Assembly: GCA_934338765.1 (NCBI GenBank)
Contig: CAKRHL010000053.1
Location: 1-12,604 of the forward strand
From: an uncultured Lachnospiraceae bacterium
GTDB lineage: Bacteria > Bacillota > Clostridia > Lachnospirales > Lachnospiraceae
Reading direction: 5' to 3'
Length of the DNA stretch: 12,604 nucleotides
Position numbers and translations under genes: made by a program. This document shows, piece by piece, positions 1 through 8,030 of this stretch. Numbering within the stretch: position 1 is the first letter of the stretch; each line of letters opens with the position of its first letter. A model generated the notes under the pieces. The model saw nothing but the letters and a program-made list of their open reading frames with translations, made no database searches and was not told where the DNA came from.

Positions 1-443
1 GCCGTATCCTCCTCTCTCCACCCGTTTTTTCCCAGATATACCGTTGTTCCATCCGCTTCCCGGATCCATAAAAGCTCACTGCGTACCATATCCTTCCACA
101 ACAGCTCTGTAGAAAAAAATACGATAGATATGTCCCTTTCCCTGCTTTCCCGGTCTTCCCGCCGTATCCGCCAGTCATTCCTGCTCCGGCAAATGTCCTG
201 AAGCATATGAATATCTCCGAAAACCAGCAGATATTCCGGTTCCGTCTGTTCCAGCCATTCCGAAACATTCATTGACCTCTGCCACTGTACACACTTCACC
301 TGACATTCCAGTCTCAGCTCTGTCATAAATTTCTGTTGCCGCTTGTTTTCAAAGTAATCTATGCTCCAACGCAAAAGGACAGCCACACGGCTGCCCTTTC
401 TTTTATCGATCCACAATCTCCAATATTTTGCAAAGGTTCCCAT
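1..443 (-). CDS. Unrecognised gene downstream of cdaR, 3' end cut by window edge
   Basis: An open frame of 147 codons runs from the ATG at 443 to the window edge without a stop, so it is the N-terminal part of a longer protein. It begins MGTFAKYWRLWIDKRKGSRV and starts 11 bases after the cdaR stop, which suggests it is the last visible gene of the cda operon. The ribosome binding site is weak: purine-rich sequence over the end of cdaR. I see a very basic first 20 residues, a possible alpha/beta segment (VAVLLRWSIDYF, then EYLLVFGDI) and a strongly charged Arg/Glu/Asp stretch around residues 85-100, but no signal peptide or clear membrane segment. The alternation of helix and hydrophobic strand loosely recalls receiver-like or Rossmann-like N-termini, but I cannot assign a family. 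It is not recognisably GlmM, the product usually encoded next to cdaR. Confidence 0.55.
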   Translation of the reverse strand, partial: MGTFAKYWRLWIDKRKGSRVAVLLRWSIDYFENKRQQKFMTELRLECQVKCVQWQRSMNVSEWLEQTEPEYLLVFGDIHMLQDICRSRNDWRIRREDRESRERDISIVFFSTELLWKDMVRSELLWIREADGTTVYLGKNGWREEDT

Positions 444-454
444 GGTGATCAATC

Positions 455-1861
455 TCATTGCTTCTCTCCCTCATCTGTCTTGTCAGACGGAGTCTGTGTC
501 GGAGTCGCAGTAGCCTTCGGCTCTTCTGTCGTGATACTATCCCCTCCATCGGCCGTACTGTCTCCCTTGTCTATCCTGACCGTTACATACTCTGTCTTGA
601 CGATCGCACTGCTGTCCTTCAGATCCAGATGAACCTTCAGTCGGTGTTTTCCGGCACGCAGCCCCTCGCAATCTACATACGCACTGTAATCATCAATGTT
701 GATCTCATCCAGCACAGATGATATCCCCTGAATCGTCATGCTGACTACACTGTGATTTCCAAGGATCCGTGCGGACAGATGATCTGACAGGGATGCAAAT
801 TTGATATCCTTAACCGGCACTGATATCTTTTTGCTCATAAGCTTTTCAATGCCGATCCGCAGGGATACCTGCGCATAATCTGCCAGTACGGATACTCCCT
901 CCGGCAGATAATCCTGAATACTGATATTTTGCTCCACCGTTCCCGTAGCACTCCGCATACCGGTAATATCCACCGGTATATTTACCTCGCTGATATTGGC
1001 AAGCTCTTTTCTGTCCCCGGCTACCTGTATGCTCTCCGGCTGACATTCTGCATCTACAAACTCATATCCTGATGCCGGTTTTCCGGTGATCTTTATGTTG
1101 ACCGGAATCGTCTTGGTCTTTAATACATGTACATTGACCCTGACCTTTCTCACGCCGTAATCCAGTGTGCTGGACTCAATTGCTTTTCCATCCGCATCAT
1201 AGGCAACCGGCGTTACTCTCTTCTTCAGATCCTCTCCAATGCCACTGACATTGATGGTCACCCGAACGGAATCAATCTTATCGATCACGCCCTTACCGCC
1301 TGTCACTTCCAGCATATTCGGGCTCGCCATGCACTCGCCCACACTATAGCCGGCCTGTGGTGTTCCTTCCGTTGCCACCGTCACCTTGATCTGCTTGCTT
1401 GCTTTATCCTCCAGAGAAACCTTAAGCACTGTTTTACATTCCAGTACAGGCTCATCTGACACTGTTTTCTTGAGCTCGGGCACGATCGCCACTGCATTTA
1501 CTGCTGACAGATCCGAGAGATCTGCCGTTGCCCGGATATCATCTGCCTTCAACCGATCCACAATGCTCTTTTTGCCCTTAACACGAACCTGAGCCATACT
1601 TCCCTCAATAATCTCATATACCTTATTTACAGAGGAAAGTGCATCTTCATTAATGGTCTCAACCTCTACATTAAAGGTTCGTTCTTTATAGGGATCCTCA
1701 ATATTTACAATTGCCACCCACACTACGATCGCTGTAACAAGAGCAAGCAGCTTAATACCAATATTGTTTATGATATATTTTTGTACAAAGTCCGTCCGTT
1801 CTCTGCCTGCGGGATAATTTTGCTGTATTTCTTTCTCCTTCTTGTCATCCATATACACCAA
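455..1861 (-). CDS. cdaR: YbbR-domain protein CdaR, partner of the diadenylate cyclase
   Basis: CdaR is a membrane-anchored protein whose repeated YbbR domains face outward and modulate CdaA activity (known for the family). Here a short charged cytosolic N-terminus is followed by one membrane segment at about residues 33-53 (GIKLLALVTAIVVWVAIVNI) and four YbbR-like repeats: about 50-140, 155-245, 250-335 and 340-430. Repeats two and three share the pattern of a GY turn, a PxxxxVxG strand and an I-x-V-x-V/I-x-I-x-G end. The tail is Thr/Pro/Asp-rich and disordered. The frame opens at a TTG with an AAGGA about 9 bases upstream. An ATG three codons later (1852) is the alternative start, with poorer ribosome-binding spacing. 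It follows cdaA by 21 bases, so the two are surely co-transcribed. Length is normal for four-repeat Clostridia CdaR proteins. Confidence 0.93.
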   Translation of the reverse strand: MVYMDDKKEKEIQQNYPAGRERTDFVQKYIINNIGIKLLALVTAIVVWVAIVNIEDPYKERTFNVEVETINEDALSSVNKVYEIIEGSMAQVRVKGKKSIVDRLKADDIRATADLSDLSAVNAVAIVPELKKTVSDEPVLECKTVLKVSLEDKASKQIKVTVATEGTPQAGYSVGECMASPNMLEVTGGKGVIDKIDSVRVTINVSGIGEDLKKRVTPVAYDADGKAIESSTLDYGVRKVRVNVHVLKTKTIPVNIKITGKPASGYEFVDAECQPESIQVAGDRKELANISEVNIPVDITGMRSATGTVEQNISIQDYLPEGVSVLADYAQVSLRIGIEKLMSKKISVPVKDIKFASLSDHLSARILGNHSVVSMTIQGISSVLDEINIDDYSAYVDCEGLRAGKHRLKVHLDLKDSSAIVKTEYVTVRIDKGDSTADGGDSITTEEPKATATPTQTPSDKTDEGEKQ

Positions 1862-1882
1862 CCATGCCTTTCCTTACGCCTG

Positions 1883-2767
1883 TCAATCCATTCTCCTGCC
1901 GCCATCTGTACGGCGAAGACCCTTCCATCGTTTCTTCTCAGCCTCTTCCCCTGACTTTCCCTGCATCTGCGTCAGCTTCTTTCTTAACAGCTCTCCGTCA
2001 ATATTACGAAGCAGTTTGCCCCCGACAGCAACAGAGATACGTCCCGTCTCCTCGGAAACAATAATGGTCAGACTGTCTGTCACTTCACTGATCCCTACAC
2101 CTGCACGATGTCTTGTACCTAACTCCTTGGATAACCCCATATTGTCTGACAACGGCAGATAGCAGGTTGCGGATACGATCCTGTCTCCCCGGATGATCAC
2201 AGCTCCGTCGTGAAGGGGCGTATTGTGTTCAAAAATATTGACCAGCAGCTGACTGCTGATAGTAGAATCCAGCTCAATTCCGGTTCTTTCGTATTCTGAC
2301 AGATCAATATCCTTTTCCATAATGATCAGCGCACCGGTCTTTGCCTTCGCCATCTCCACCGTTGCTTTCACGATCTCATTGATGCTTCGCTCTGAAAAAC
2401 GCTCATTCTGATTTCTTGTATCATCAAACGGAATCAATGTAGATACGATCTTTTTCTGCCCCAGCTCCTCCAAAGCCCGACGCAGCTCCGGCTGAAATAC
2501 GATCATTAACGCCGTAATACCAATGGATATGGTTCTCTCAAAGATCCATACGATCACATTCATGCCCAAAATATAGGCTATCACATAACATGCCAAAAGG
2601 ACGATGATACCCTTTAACAAAGTCCATGCTCTTGTGTTCTTGATCCACAGGGCAACATGATATATGACAAACGCCAGTATCACAATTTCCAAAAGATCAA
2701 TTACTGAAATCTTTGGAAAATCTATCACACGTATATATTCCTTTAAGGGTGCAACTATAGAGTTCAT
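1883..2767 (-). CDS. cdaA: Diadenylate cyclase CdaA (DacA), c-di-AMP synthase
   Basis: This enzyme condenses two ATP into cyclic di-AMP, the second messenger that controls potassium and osmolyte transport and cell-wall homeostasis in Firmicutes. The N-terminal 100 residues contain three hydrophobic segments (about 24-42, 50-68, 70-92) ending in the family signature FQPELRRALEELG. The DAC domain follows, with the catalytic DGA motif at 187-189 (in TPLHDGAVII) and the RHR motif at 219-221 (in GTRHRAGVG), both intact. The usual SEETG segment comes after. The ATG is preceded by AGGAGG at 4-base spacing, the best ribosome binding site in the operon. At 294 residues it is slightly longer than the typical 270-280, the excess being a basic C-terminal tail. 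Its neighbour cdaR and the membrane context agree with the CdaA class rather than the DisA class. Confidence 0.97.
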   Translation of the reverse strand: MNSIVAPLKEYIRVIDFPKISVIDLLEIVILAFVIYHVALWIKNTRAWTLLKGIIVLLACYVIAYILGMNVIVWIFERTISIGITALMIVFQPELRRALEELGQKKIVSTLIPFDDTRNQNERFSERSINEIVKATVEMAKAKTGALIIMEKDIDLSEYERTGIELDSTISSQLLVNIFEHNTPLHDGAVIIRGDRIVSATCYLPLSDNMGLSKELGTRHRAGVGISEVTDSLTIIVSEETGRISVAVGGKLLRNIDGELLRKKLTQMQGKSGEEAEKKRWKGLRRTDGGRRMD

Positions 2768-2793
2768 ACTTCCTCCTAATCCCGTTTATCCTG

Positions 2794-3825
2794 CTATATT
2801 TCCCGATTGTCCTGATTCTTTTCCTCCTGCTCAGAGTTCTCCGATCGCATATTACTCCGATCGTTTTCCACATTCTCAGGTGTCTGCACTCCGAATCTGC
2901 TTCCACCCAGAAGATGGGCATTAAAGCGTTTCACCCGCTTCTCTCCGACAGCAATATTCATCTTTGGCACAGCCTTTACATAATAGTAGTATTCGTCATC
3001 CTCGAACTGAAGATACTCCACTGCCGAATAATTTAATACGACCTGAAAAAACTGTATCAGCCACGCTAACAATCCGGAAAAAACGGATGACGCCAAAAGA
3101 TACAACACATGCACCTCAACATTAAACGGAAAACTCAACAAAAGAATCAGCAGGATATTTACGATCACACCGGCTGTGATCGCTGTCTCATAAACATAAT
3201 GAAACTCCTGACTGCAGATCATATTGACCGTAACCATCACAATGGCAAACACCGCAATTGCAAGATACATTTCCTGATTGGTGAATATCATCTGAAACGC
3301 CTGATTAAACAAAACCATGCTTTCCTCTGTGGCTGTACCGATCACCGTCGTGATGCACTTGAGCGCATAATAGCATACCACGCCGCAGCTCATAGGGATG
3401 ACTGCCACCGGAGCACCGATCAGTCCCAAAAGTATCGGCACCAGATACTGCAGATGCAGACCATACAAAACCGGAACTGCCAGGATCACATACCCATGCT
3501 CCGGCAAAAAACGAAGATAGACCAGATAAGCGATCAAAAAGACCAGTAATATCACCAATGCAAGGGAAACCGATACATAATACACATGAAAAACCGTATA
3601 TGCCGCTGCCAGAAATATCAACACAGACATAGGAAGCACTGTATTGACCACAGAAAATGCCACAACCACATACCACGAATTCAGAACCGGATTGTACCCT
3701 ACCAGCTGATTGATCGAGAAAAAGGTAACAAAAGAAATAAGAAATCGAAAAAGCGCATTAACGATCCGTGCATGATCCTGATAAAACCGGATCAGCCGTT
3801 CTCTCATCACTAACAAATGCGTCAT
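2794..3825 (-). CDS. Polytopic membrane protein of unknown function, cda operon
   Basis: I do not recognise a named family. The 343-residue product has about nine or ten hydrophobic segments from residue 20 to about 265, for example FRFLISFVTFFSINQLVGY, VILAVPVLYGLHLQYLVPIL and VIVNILLILLLSF. After these comes an acidic, tyrosine-rich patch (FEDDEYYYYVKAVPK), a basic stretch, and a charged, probably disordered Glu/Asn/Arg/Gln tail of about 30 residues. The tail is likely cytosolic. It starts within the last four bases of the upstream 135-residue gene and stops 26 bases before cdaA, so all are almost certainly translated from one mRNA. The position directly ahead of cdaA suggests a role linked to c-di-AMP or to envelope/osmotic state, but that is inference from context only. 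A transporter-like or scaffold-like membrane protein are both possible. Confidence 0.85.
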   Translation of the reverse strand: MTHLLVMRERLIRFYQDHARIVNALFRFLISFVTFFSINQLVGYNPVLNSWYVVVAFSVVNTVLPMSVLIFLAAAYTVFHVYYVSVSLALVILLVFLIAYLVYLRFLPEHGYVILAVPVLYGLHLQYLVPILLGLIGAPVAVIPMSCGVVCYYALKCITTVIGTATEESMVLFNQAFQMIFTNQEMYLAIAVFAIVMVTVNMICSQEFHYVYETAITAGVIVNILLILLLSFPFNVEVHVLYLLASSVFSGLLAWLIQFFQVVLNYSAVEYLQFEDDEYYYYVKAVPKMNIAVGEKRVKRFNAHLLGGSRFGVQTPENVENDRSNMRSENSEQEEKNQDNREI

Positions 3826-4229
3826 TCTCCGTTTACCTCCCTGCTCTGTTCATAAAACAATTCCATTTTCTTGAGCTCTGCCAGATATGCTCTGCGTTTA
3901 TTCTGTATGCGATGGTATTTGGCAGAATAAATGATCACCGTAAAAAAAGCACATCCCAGCAGCAGCAACAGATAAATCGCAAGCACTCCCGCTGCCAGAC
4001 TGCCTATCTCGGGAAGTCTGAATTTAGATAAAAGATATTCAAAATGGTACAATGCAACCAAAAACAGTACCAGTACATATGCAACAGAATAACTCCAAAG
4101 AGTCACCAGTAAATGAGAGCGTATATAATCAATCTTGTAATAACCTGCTTCTTTCAACTCCGTATGCAGCGGTTCCTGCTCATACCTTGCCAGATTTACC
4201 ATGATCCGGAGCTTCTCTTCATTTACCAT
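3822..4229 (-). CDS. Small two-segment membrane protein, first main gene of the cda operon
   Basis: The product is a small membrane protein of 135 residues, or 139 if a start at 4241 is used. It has a charged N-terminal 50 residues (MVNEEKLRIMVNLARYEQEP), two long hydrophobic segments (about VTLWSYSVAYVLVLFLVALY and GVLAIYLLLLLGCAFFTVII), and a basic, helical, possibly coiled-coil C-terminus. I prefer the ATG at 4229 because GGGG sits 6-9 bases upstream, while the ATG at 4241 has no ribosome binding site. The stop overlaps the start of the next membrane protein by 4 bp, indicating translational coupling. The start itself lies inside a possible 28-codon leader ORF. No family is recognised. The pairing with a larger polytopic protein could mean a two-subunit membrane complex, which is inference. 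Confidence 0.82.
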   Translation of the reverse strand: MVNEEKLRIMVNLARYEQEPLHTELKEAGYYKIDYIRSHLLVTLWSYSVAYVLVLFLVALYHFEYLLSKFRLPEIGSLAAGVLAIYLLLLLGCAFFTVIIYSAKYHRIQNKRRAYLAELKKMELFYEQSREVNGE

Positions 4230-4305
4230 ACAAATCCCCATTTCCCATTATTATTGCACTCTTCAGAGACTTTAACCATGTTTCATCATAACATGTAGAC
4301 AGCAT
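4219..4305 (-). CDS. Possible 28-residue leader ORF at the head of the cda operon
   Basis: An ATG at 4305 preceded by AAGGAG (4314-4319) with 8-base spacing opens a frame MLSTCYDETWLKSLKSAI... of 28 codons, ending with TGA at 4219. This is a better ribosome binding site than that of the following membrane-protein gene, whose start codon at 4229 (or 4241) lies within it in another frame. Such an arrangement can couple translation of the next gene or act as a regulatory leader. The mRNA also contains a 6-bp inverted repeat (CATGTT/AACATG at 4277-4295) within this ORF. It has no repeated rare or amino-acid-specific codons that would suggest attenuation. It may be fortuitous. Confidence 0.35.
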   Translation of the reverse strand: MLSTCYDETWLKSLKSAIIMGNGDLYGK

Positions 4306-4353
4306 GATTTCAACTCCTTCTTGTACAATTTAGATAAAAATAAAACAAATTTT

Positions 4354-4383
4354 TTTACATAAATTTGCGATACAGGGTATATC
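4354..4383 (+). promoter_or_regulatory. Candidate promoter for the HD-GYP gene
   Basis: In the AT-rich divergent intergenic region, TTTACA (4354-4359) and TATATC (4378-4383) are separated by 18 bases and lie about 60 bases before the ATG at 4441. An alternative is TTTACA at 4387-4392 with TATTAT at 4408-4413, but its 15-base spacing is poor. I could not choose a convincing promoter on the opposite strand for the cda operon, although the same AT-rich segment must supply it. The gene itself has a good ribosome binding site, AAAGGAG, 9 bases before the ATG. Confidence 0.3.
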
Positions 4384-4440
4384 TGTTTTACAAAAAATAT
4401 GATAAACTATTATCGACAAATCTGAAAGGAGTCCAAGCCA

Positions 4441-6489
4441 ATGATCCGGAACAAAAAAATAGTGGCAGTTTGTGTCGCCGAAATGCAAAATGATGATATT
4501 CAGAGCATATTGTATCCTTTAAATGAGGCACTTTCCGAAATCGGATGGCGGATGATCATCTTTAACAGCTGCTCTGATTTCTTTTTAAAAAATGCTTTCG
4601 ACGAGGGCGAATCGTATCTGTTCCAGTTATTAAATCATGACTATATTGACACGGTTATCCTGTTGTCAAGAACCATAAAAAATGACCGGATCCAGGAGGA
4701 GATCATACAGCGCGCTCAGGCCTGCGGGACACCGGTTCTCCTGATCGACAGCGATAACGAACCGACGGGTACGATCCGGATATCCTTTGATAAAAGTGAC
4801 GCTTTCGAAAAGCTGGTGCTTCATCTGGTGGAGGATCACCATTTTACCCGGATCAACTGCATTGCCGGTTTCAAAGACAATCCCATCTCCGAGCACCGAG
4901 TACAGATTTTCCGTAAAATCCTTGCAGAACACAATATCCCGTTTGAAGAAAATCAATTGGGCTATGGCAATTTTTACGCGGAGCCAACAAGGAAGGTCAT
5001 GGAGAATTTTCTTCGTCAGGATGAGCTTCCGGAGGCGATCGTCTGCATCAATGACAGCATGGCGATCACAGTTTGCGATATTTTATCGGAAAATAATATT
5101 GCGATTCCTGAGCAGATCACCGTGACCGGTTTTGATGGGATCGAACAGGAAAAATGCAATTATCCACGCATTACGACCTGCCGCCGGGATATGGATGCCT
5201 TTGCACGCTATGTCTGTCAGATCCTGGAGCAGATCACTGAGTCTGCTGTCCATGAGACCCGGTATGCATTTCCTTATACCTTCGATCCTTCGGAATCCTG
5301 CGGATGCCGTCAATGTGAAATGTTAAATATCAACCGGTCCATCAACACTCTGTACGCACAGATGAATGATTCTGTCAATTATAACCGTTCCATGAATAAT
5401 ATGAACGCCAAAATGACCAATCTGAAAAGCGTTGATGATCTGCATACTATTTCCCGGTATTATATCCCATTTGACGGATATATCTGTACTAATGCTGATT
5501 TCGATATGCTGACCAGACAAAAGCCTGTTTCCGATTCCACATTTACACCGATCGTAGACGCAAAATTTTGTTTTGCTGATATGAACTATAACAAGAGCCT
5601 TCCAATCCGGTCTGACGAGCTGATCCCTGACTGGGATGCATTTTTTGCCCAGCCGGCACCTCTGGTCATATCCTGTCTGCACCATCAGCAGAATGTTTAC
5701 GGCTATATTGCCCTTATCGCAGACCGCAGCAAATATCAAGGATACGGTTACGGACTCCACCGCATGCAGCGCTTTATTAACAATCTCAACAACTGCATCG
5801 GCATGTATCTGCAAAAAAACGATCTGCAGGCTTCCAATCAGAGACTTCGTGATGTCCAGAACAAGATCATCGTCAGCTTTGCCGATCTGGTAGAGTCCCG
5901 CGATACATGTACCGGACAGCATATCAAGCGCACCAGTGAATATCTCCGGATCCTCGTACAATATATGGCAACTCTTCCCAAATATGCAGACCTGCTGACA
6001 GATGAGTTCCAGACATTGATGTATAAGGCTGCTCCATTGCACGACATTGGAAAGATCAAAGTTTCCGACGTCATCTTAAATAAGCCCGGCAGGCTGGACA
6101 ACGACGAGTTTGAAAAGATCAAGTGCCACGCTCTCGAGGGAAGCGAGATCATCCGGGATACCCTGACCAATATCGAGGACAATGATTATCTCCAGATTGC
6201 GCATGATATGGCACTATTTCATCATGAAAAATGGGACGGCAGCGGTTATCCCTGCCATCTGTGCAGAGAAGAGATTCCTCTTTGTGCGCGGATCATGGCT
6301 ATCGTAGATGTGTTTGATGCCTTGACCAGCAAAAGGATCTATAAAGAAGCGTATTCTGCCGATCAGGCGTTTCGTATTCTGGAAGAGTCCGGCGGTACGC
6401 ATTTTGATCCCGAAGTATTGTCTGCCTTTTTGACGATCCGGCCGGAGATAGAAAAGGCACTTCATAAAAATCATGCCACAGAGGCATAA
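4441..6489 (+). CDS. Cytosolic LacI-type sensor domain fused to an HD-GYP phosphodiesterase
   Basis: Residues 1-265 form a type-1 periplasmic-binding-like domain as found in LacI regulators: KKIVAVC start, IVCINDSMA near 200, and TVTGFDGIE followed by PRITTCRRDM near 225-250. It lacks both the HTH head and a signal peptide, so it probably senses a ligand in the cytosol. A Cys motif (SCGCRQC, 286-292) and a coiled linker lead to a possible GAF-like segment (about 330-455). The C-terminal HD-GYP domain (about 475-675) is complete: E485/RD and TGQH494, H534-D535 in LHDIGKIK, H563, HHEKWDGSGYP at 594-604, and D623 in the VDVFDAL motif. HD-GYP enzymes hydrolyse cyclic di-GMP (some act on cGAMP). 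All visible metal ligands are kept, so it should be active. Similar sensor domains fused to GGDEF occur in Clostridia; an HD-GYP output is less common. It is divergent from the c-di-AMP operon and stands alone. Confidence 0.92.
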   Translation: MIRNKKIVAVCVAEMQNDDIQSILYPLNEALSEIGWRMIIFNSCSDFFLKNAFDEGESYLFQLLNHDYIDTVILLSRTIKNDRIQEEIIQRAQACGTPVLLIDSDNEPTGTIRISFDKSDAFEKLVLHLVEDHHFTRINCIAGFKDNPISEHRVQIFRKILAEHNIPFEENQLGYGNFYAEPTRKVMENFLRQDELPEAIVCINDSMAITVCDILSENNIAIPEQITVTGFDGIEQEKCNYPRITTCRRDMDAFARYVCQILEQITESAVHETRYAFPYTFDPSESCGCRQCEMLNINRSINTLYAQMNDSVNYNRSMNNMNAKMTNLKSVDDLHTISRYYIPFDGYICTNADFDMLTRQKPVSDSTFTPIVDAKFCFADMNYNKSLPIRSDELIPDWDAFFAQPAPLVISCLHHQQNVYGYIALIADRSKYQGYGYGLHRMQRFINNLNNCIGMYLQKNDLQASNQRLRDVQNKIIVSFADLVESRDTCTGQHIKRTSEYLRILVQYMATLPKYADLLTDEFQTLMYKAAPLHDIGKIKVSDVILNKPGRLDNDEFEKIKCHALEGSEIIRDTLTNIEDNDYLQIAHDMALFHHEKWDGSGYPCHLCREEIPLCARIMAIVDVFDALTSKRIYKEAYSADQAFRILEESGGTHFDPEVLSAFLTIRPEIEKALHKNHATEA

Positions 6490-6595
6490 ATACAAAAGAT
6501 ATGATAAAATGCCCGGTAAAATGCATGAAACTGCTGCATAAAAAGCTTTTAATATAAGCGATAACCTCTCGCCGACCTTATTGAAAATACTTTAT

Positions 6596-8005
6596 CTAAT
6601 GGCTCAGTTCCAGTAACTCTGCGTAACCAAACATTTCCTCCTGCTGATAACATGCACAGAGCACAGCATCCAACTCATAATCCGGATCCAACCGGCTCAT
6701 ATTGCAGGCGGCCAGCGTGGAATCCGCCAGCACCTGAAACATCTCCAGAGCATCCTTTTGCTTATAAGCAGACATGTCCTGTCCGATCGTATCAAGATAC
6801 CGGTGCTGCGACACATACAGGATCAGAGGGAGAATATCCTCTCTCTGGATCTGGAGACAACGCCTCTTATTTTCTCTTCTGTAGCGTGCCAGCCATGCTT
6901 TCGCCTCTCCCGCCGTATTTTGCGCCAGCGAACCCTTTCCATATTCCTGCTGAAGCTGCAGGATCCATTCAGGACAAGGGGCATCCTCCGGCAATCCGGA
7001 GACTTCAAGCTCTGCCTGTCTTGTGCGAAAAAACCGCTCCTTATGGAGAGGAACATTCAAAAGATCCGATAAATGCTTCTCTGTCATAGAATGAACAGAC
7101 ACAAACCCCGGAGCCTCTTCATCCCCCTGTCTCTCGATCTGGAACACCTCCGACAGAAGCCTTGCATTGGATTCTTTCTCCGTATATGCCAGAGAACAAA
7201 GCTCTATAATGCTGGCTTTTAATCCATCGGACATATTTCTCTTTTGTCCTTTTGAATGTGCGTTTACATATTTGCGGACGTTTTTGGGATAATTCTGCGG
7301 ATTTAACAATCTCCTCTGACACCACACCGCGTAATCAGTCTCTGACAAAAGCCGCTCCAGCTCCTCCTGTGCATCCCTTTTGGCATACTGCAGTATCAGC
7401 TTTTTATACTTTCGGAAATAATCCAGTGTCGTCTTGCTATATCCCTTAAAACTCGCCGCATTTTCCATCATCCAGGCCCGGAATTCCTCCCACGGCTGAT
7501 TTTTTCTTCCCTGAAACTCTCCCATCAGAGTCTGTGTCCCGCAGGTTTGTTCAAATGTCATCACATGACTTAACCGTTCCTCGAAGTCCTGTATCATATT
7601 CTGACACTGCTCGTAATTTTCATGATTTTCCAGACCATATACCAGTATCACTTCCCGGTAATCATTTACCTGAAATGCAGGCTCGTGGATCCCATATACC
7701 AAATACTCCTGGCAATCCTCCATAGATAACCCCATCGACAGACAGATCCGGTATATCTGTTCCCGGTCCGGCGCCGCATGTCCACCGATCCCAAACCACT
7801 TTCGTATCGTGGGAAGCGTTGCAAAATCTTCCTTTTGTGTTTTTTCACGAAAGACGCGATATGCCATCCGGCGCATATCATCCGTGATTTCTCCCTCCCC
7901 TCGCATATCCAGTTTTTCCATAATAAAATCCGTAAAATCCTGAAACTGCCTCTCGCGTTTTATATTGTGTAAAGCCATCGTAAATGTTTTTCTATGCGTT
8001 CCCAT
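6596..8005 (-). CDS. Unrecognised 469-residue protein with HTH-like N-terminal segment, paired with a Ser/Thr kinase
   Basis: No named family is recognised. The product is soluble, with no signal peptide or membrane segment, rich in charged and aromatic residues, and mainly helical. Residues 61-102 (LPTIRKWFGI, then PDREQIYRICLSMGLSMED and EYL) resemble the recognition helix and last helices of Cro/C1-type HTH domains, where a TxRxW helix is followed by PxRexlxxlaxaLglsxxe. The rest, about 110-469, shows helical pairs that may be repeats but no catalytic motif I can name. The start at 8005 has AGGAG at 12-base spacing; an internal Met at residue 10 is an alternative. It begins 25 bases after the kinase stop, so it is very likely co-transcribed and may be a substrate or effector of the kinase. 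That link is inference. Its 3' end faces the HD-GYP gene; the 106-base gap shows no convincing terminator. Confidence 0.8.
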   Translation of the reverse strand: MGTHRKTFTMALHNIKRERQFQDFTDFIMEKLDMRGEGEITDDMRRMAYRVFREKTQKEDFATLPTIRKWFGIGGHAAPDREQIYRICLSMGLSMEDCQEYLVYGIHEPAFQVNDYREVILVYGLENHENYEQCQNMIQDFEERLSHVMTFEQTCGTQTLMGEFQGRKNQPWEEFRAWMMENAASFKGYSKTTLDYFRKYKKLILQYAKRDAQEELERLLSETDYAVWCQRRLLNPQNYPKNVRKYVNAHSKGQKRNMSDGLKASIIELCSLAYTEKESNARLLSEVFQIERQGDEEAPGFVSVHSMTEKHLSDLLNVPLHKERFFRTRQAELEVSGLPEDAPCPEWILQLQQEYGKGSLAQNTAGEAKAWLARYRRENKRRCLQIQREDILPLILYVSQHRYLDTIGQDMSAYKQKDALEMFQVLADSTLAACNMSRLDPDYELDAVLCACYQQEEMFGYAELLELSH

Positions 8006-8030
8006 TGTATTTGTATTCTCCTAATTATGT

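Noticed and set aside
3109..3549. Plus-strand frame opposite the 343-residue membrane protein
   Set aside because: His/Gln/Lys-rich product typical of the complement of a membrane protein gene; no ribosome binding site.
4242..4440. c-di-AMP (ydaO) or c-di-GMP riboswitch in the divergent region
   Set aside because: The region is under 200 bases, AT-rich, and I see neither aptamer core nor terminator; the spacing to both genes is too short for ydaO.
5323..6042. Long open frame on the minus strand opposite the HD-GYP gene
   Set aside because: It is wholly antisense to well-supported HD-GYP protein coding sequence and its translation has no recognisable domain or ribosome binding site.
6490..6595. 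Terminator between the convergent HD-GYP and 469-residue genes
   Set aside because: Only short weak inverted repeats (5 bp ATGCA/TGCAT, and AAAAGCTTTT) without a proper stem and T-run.
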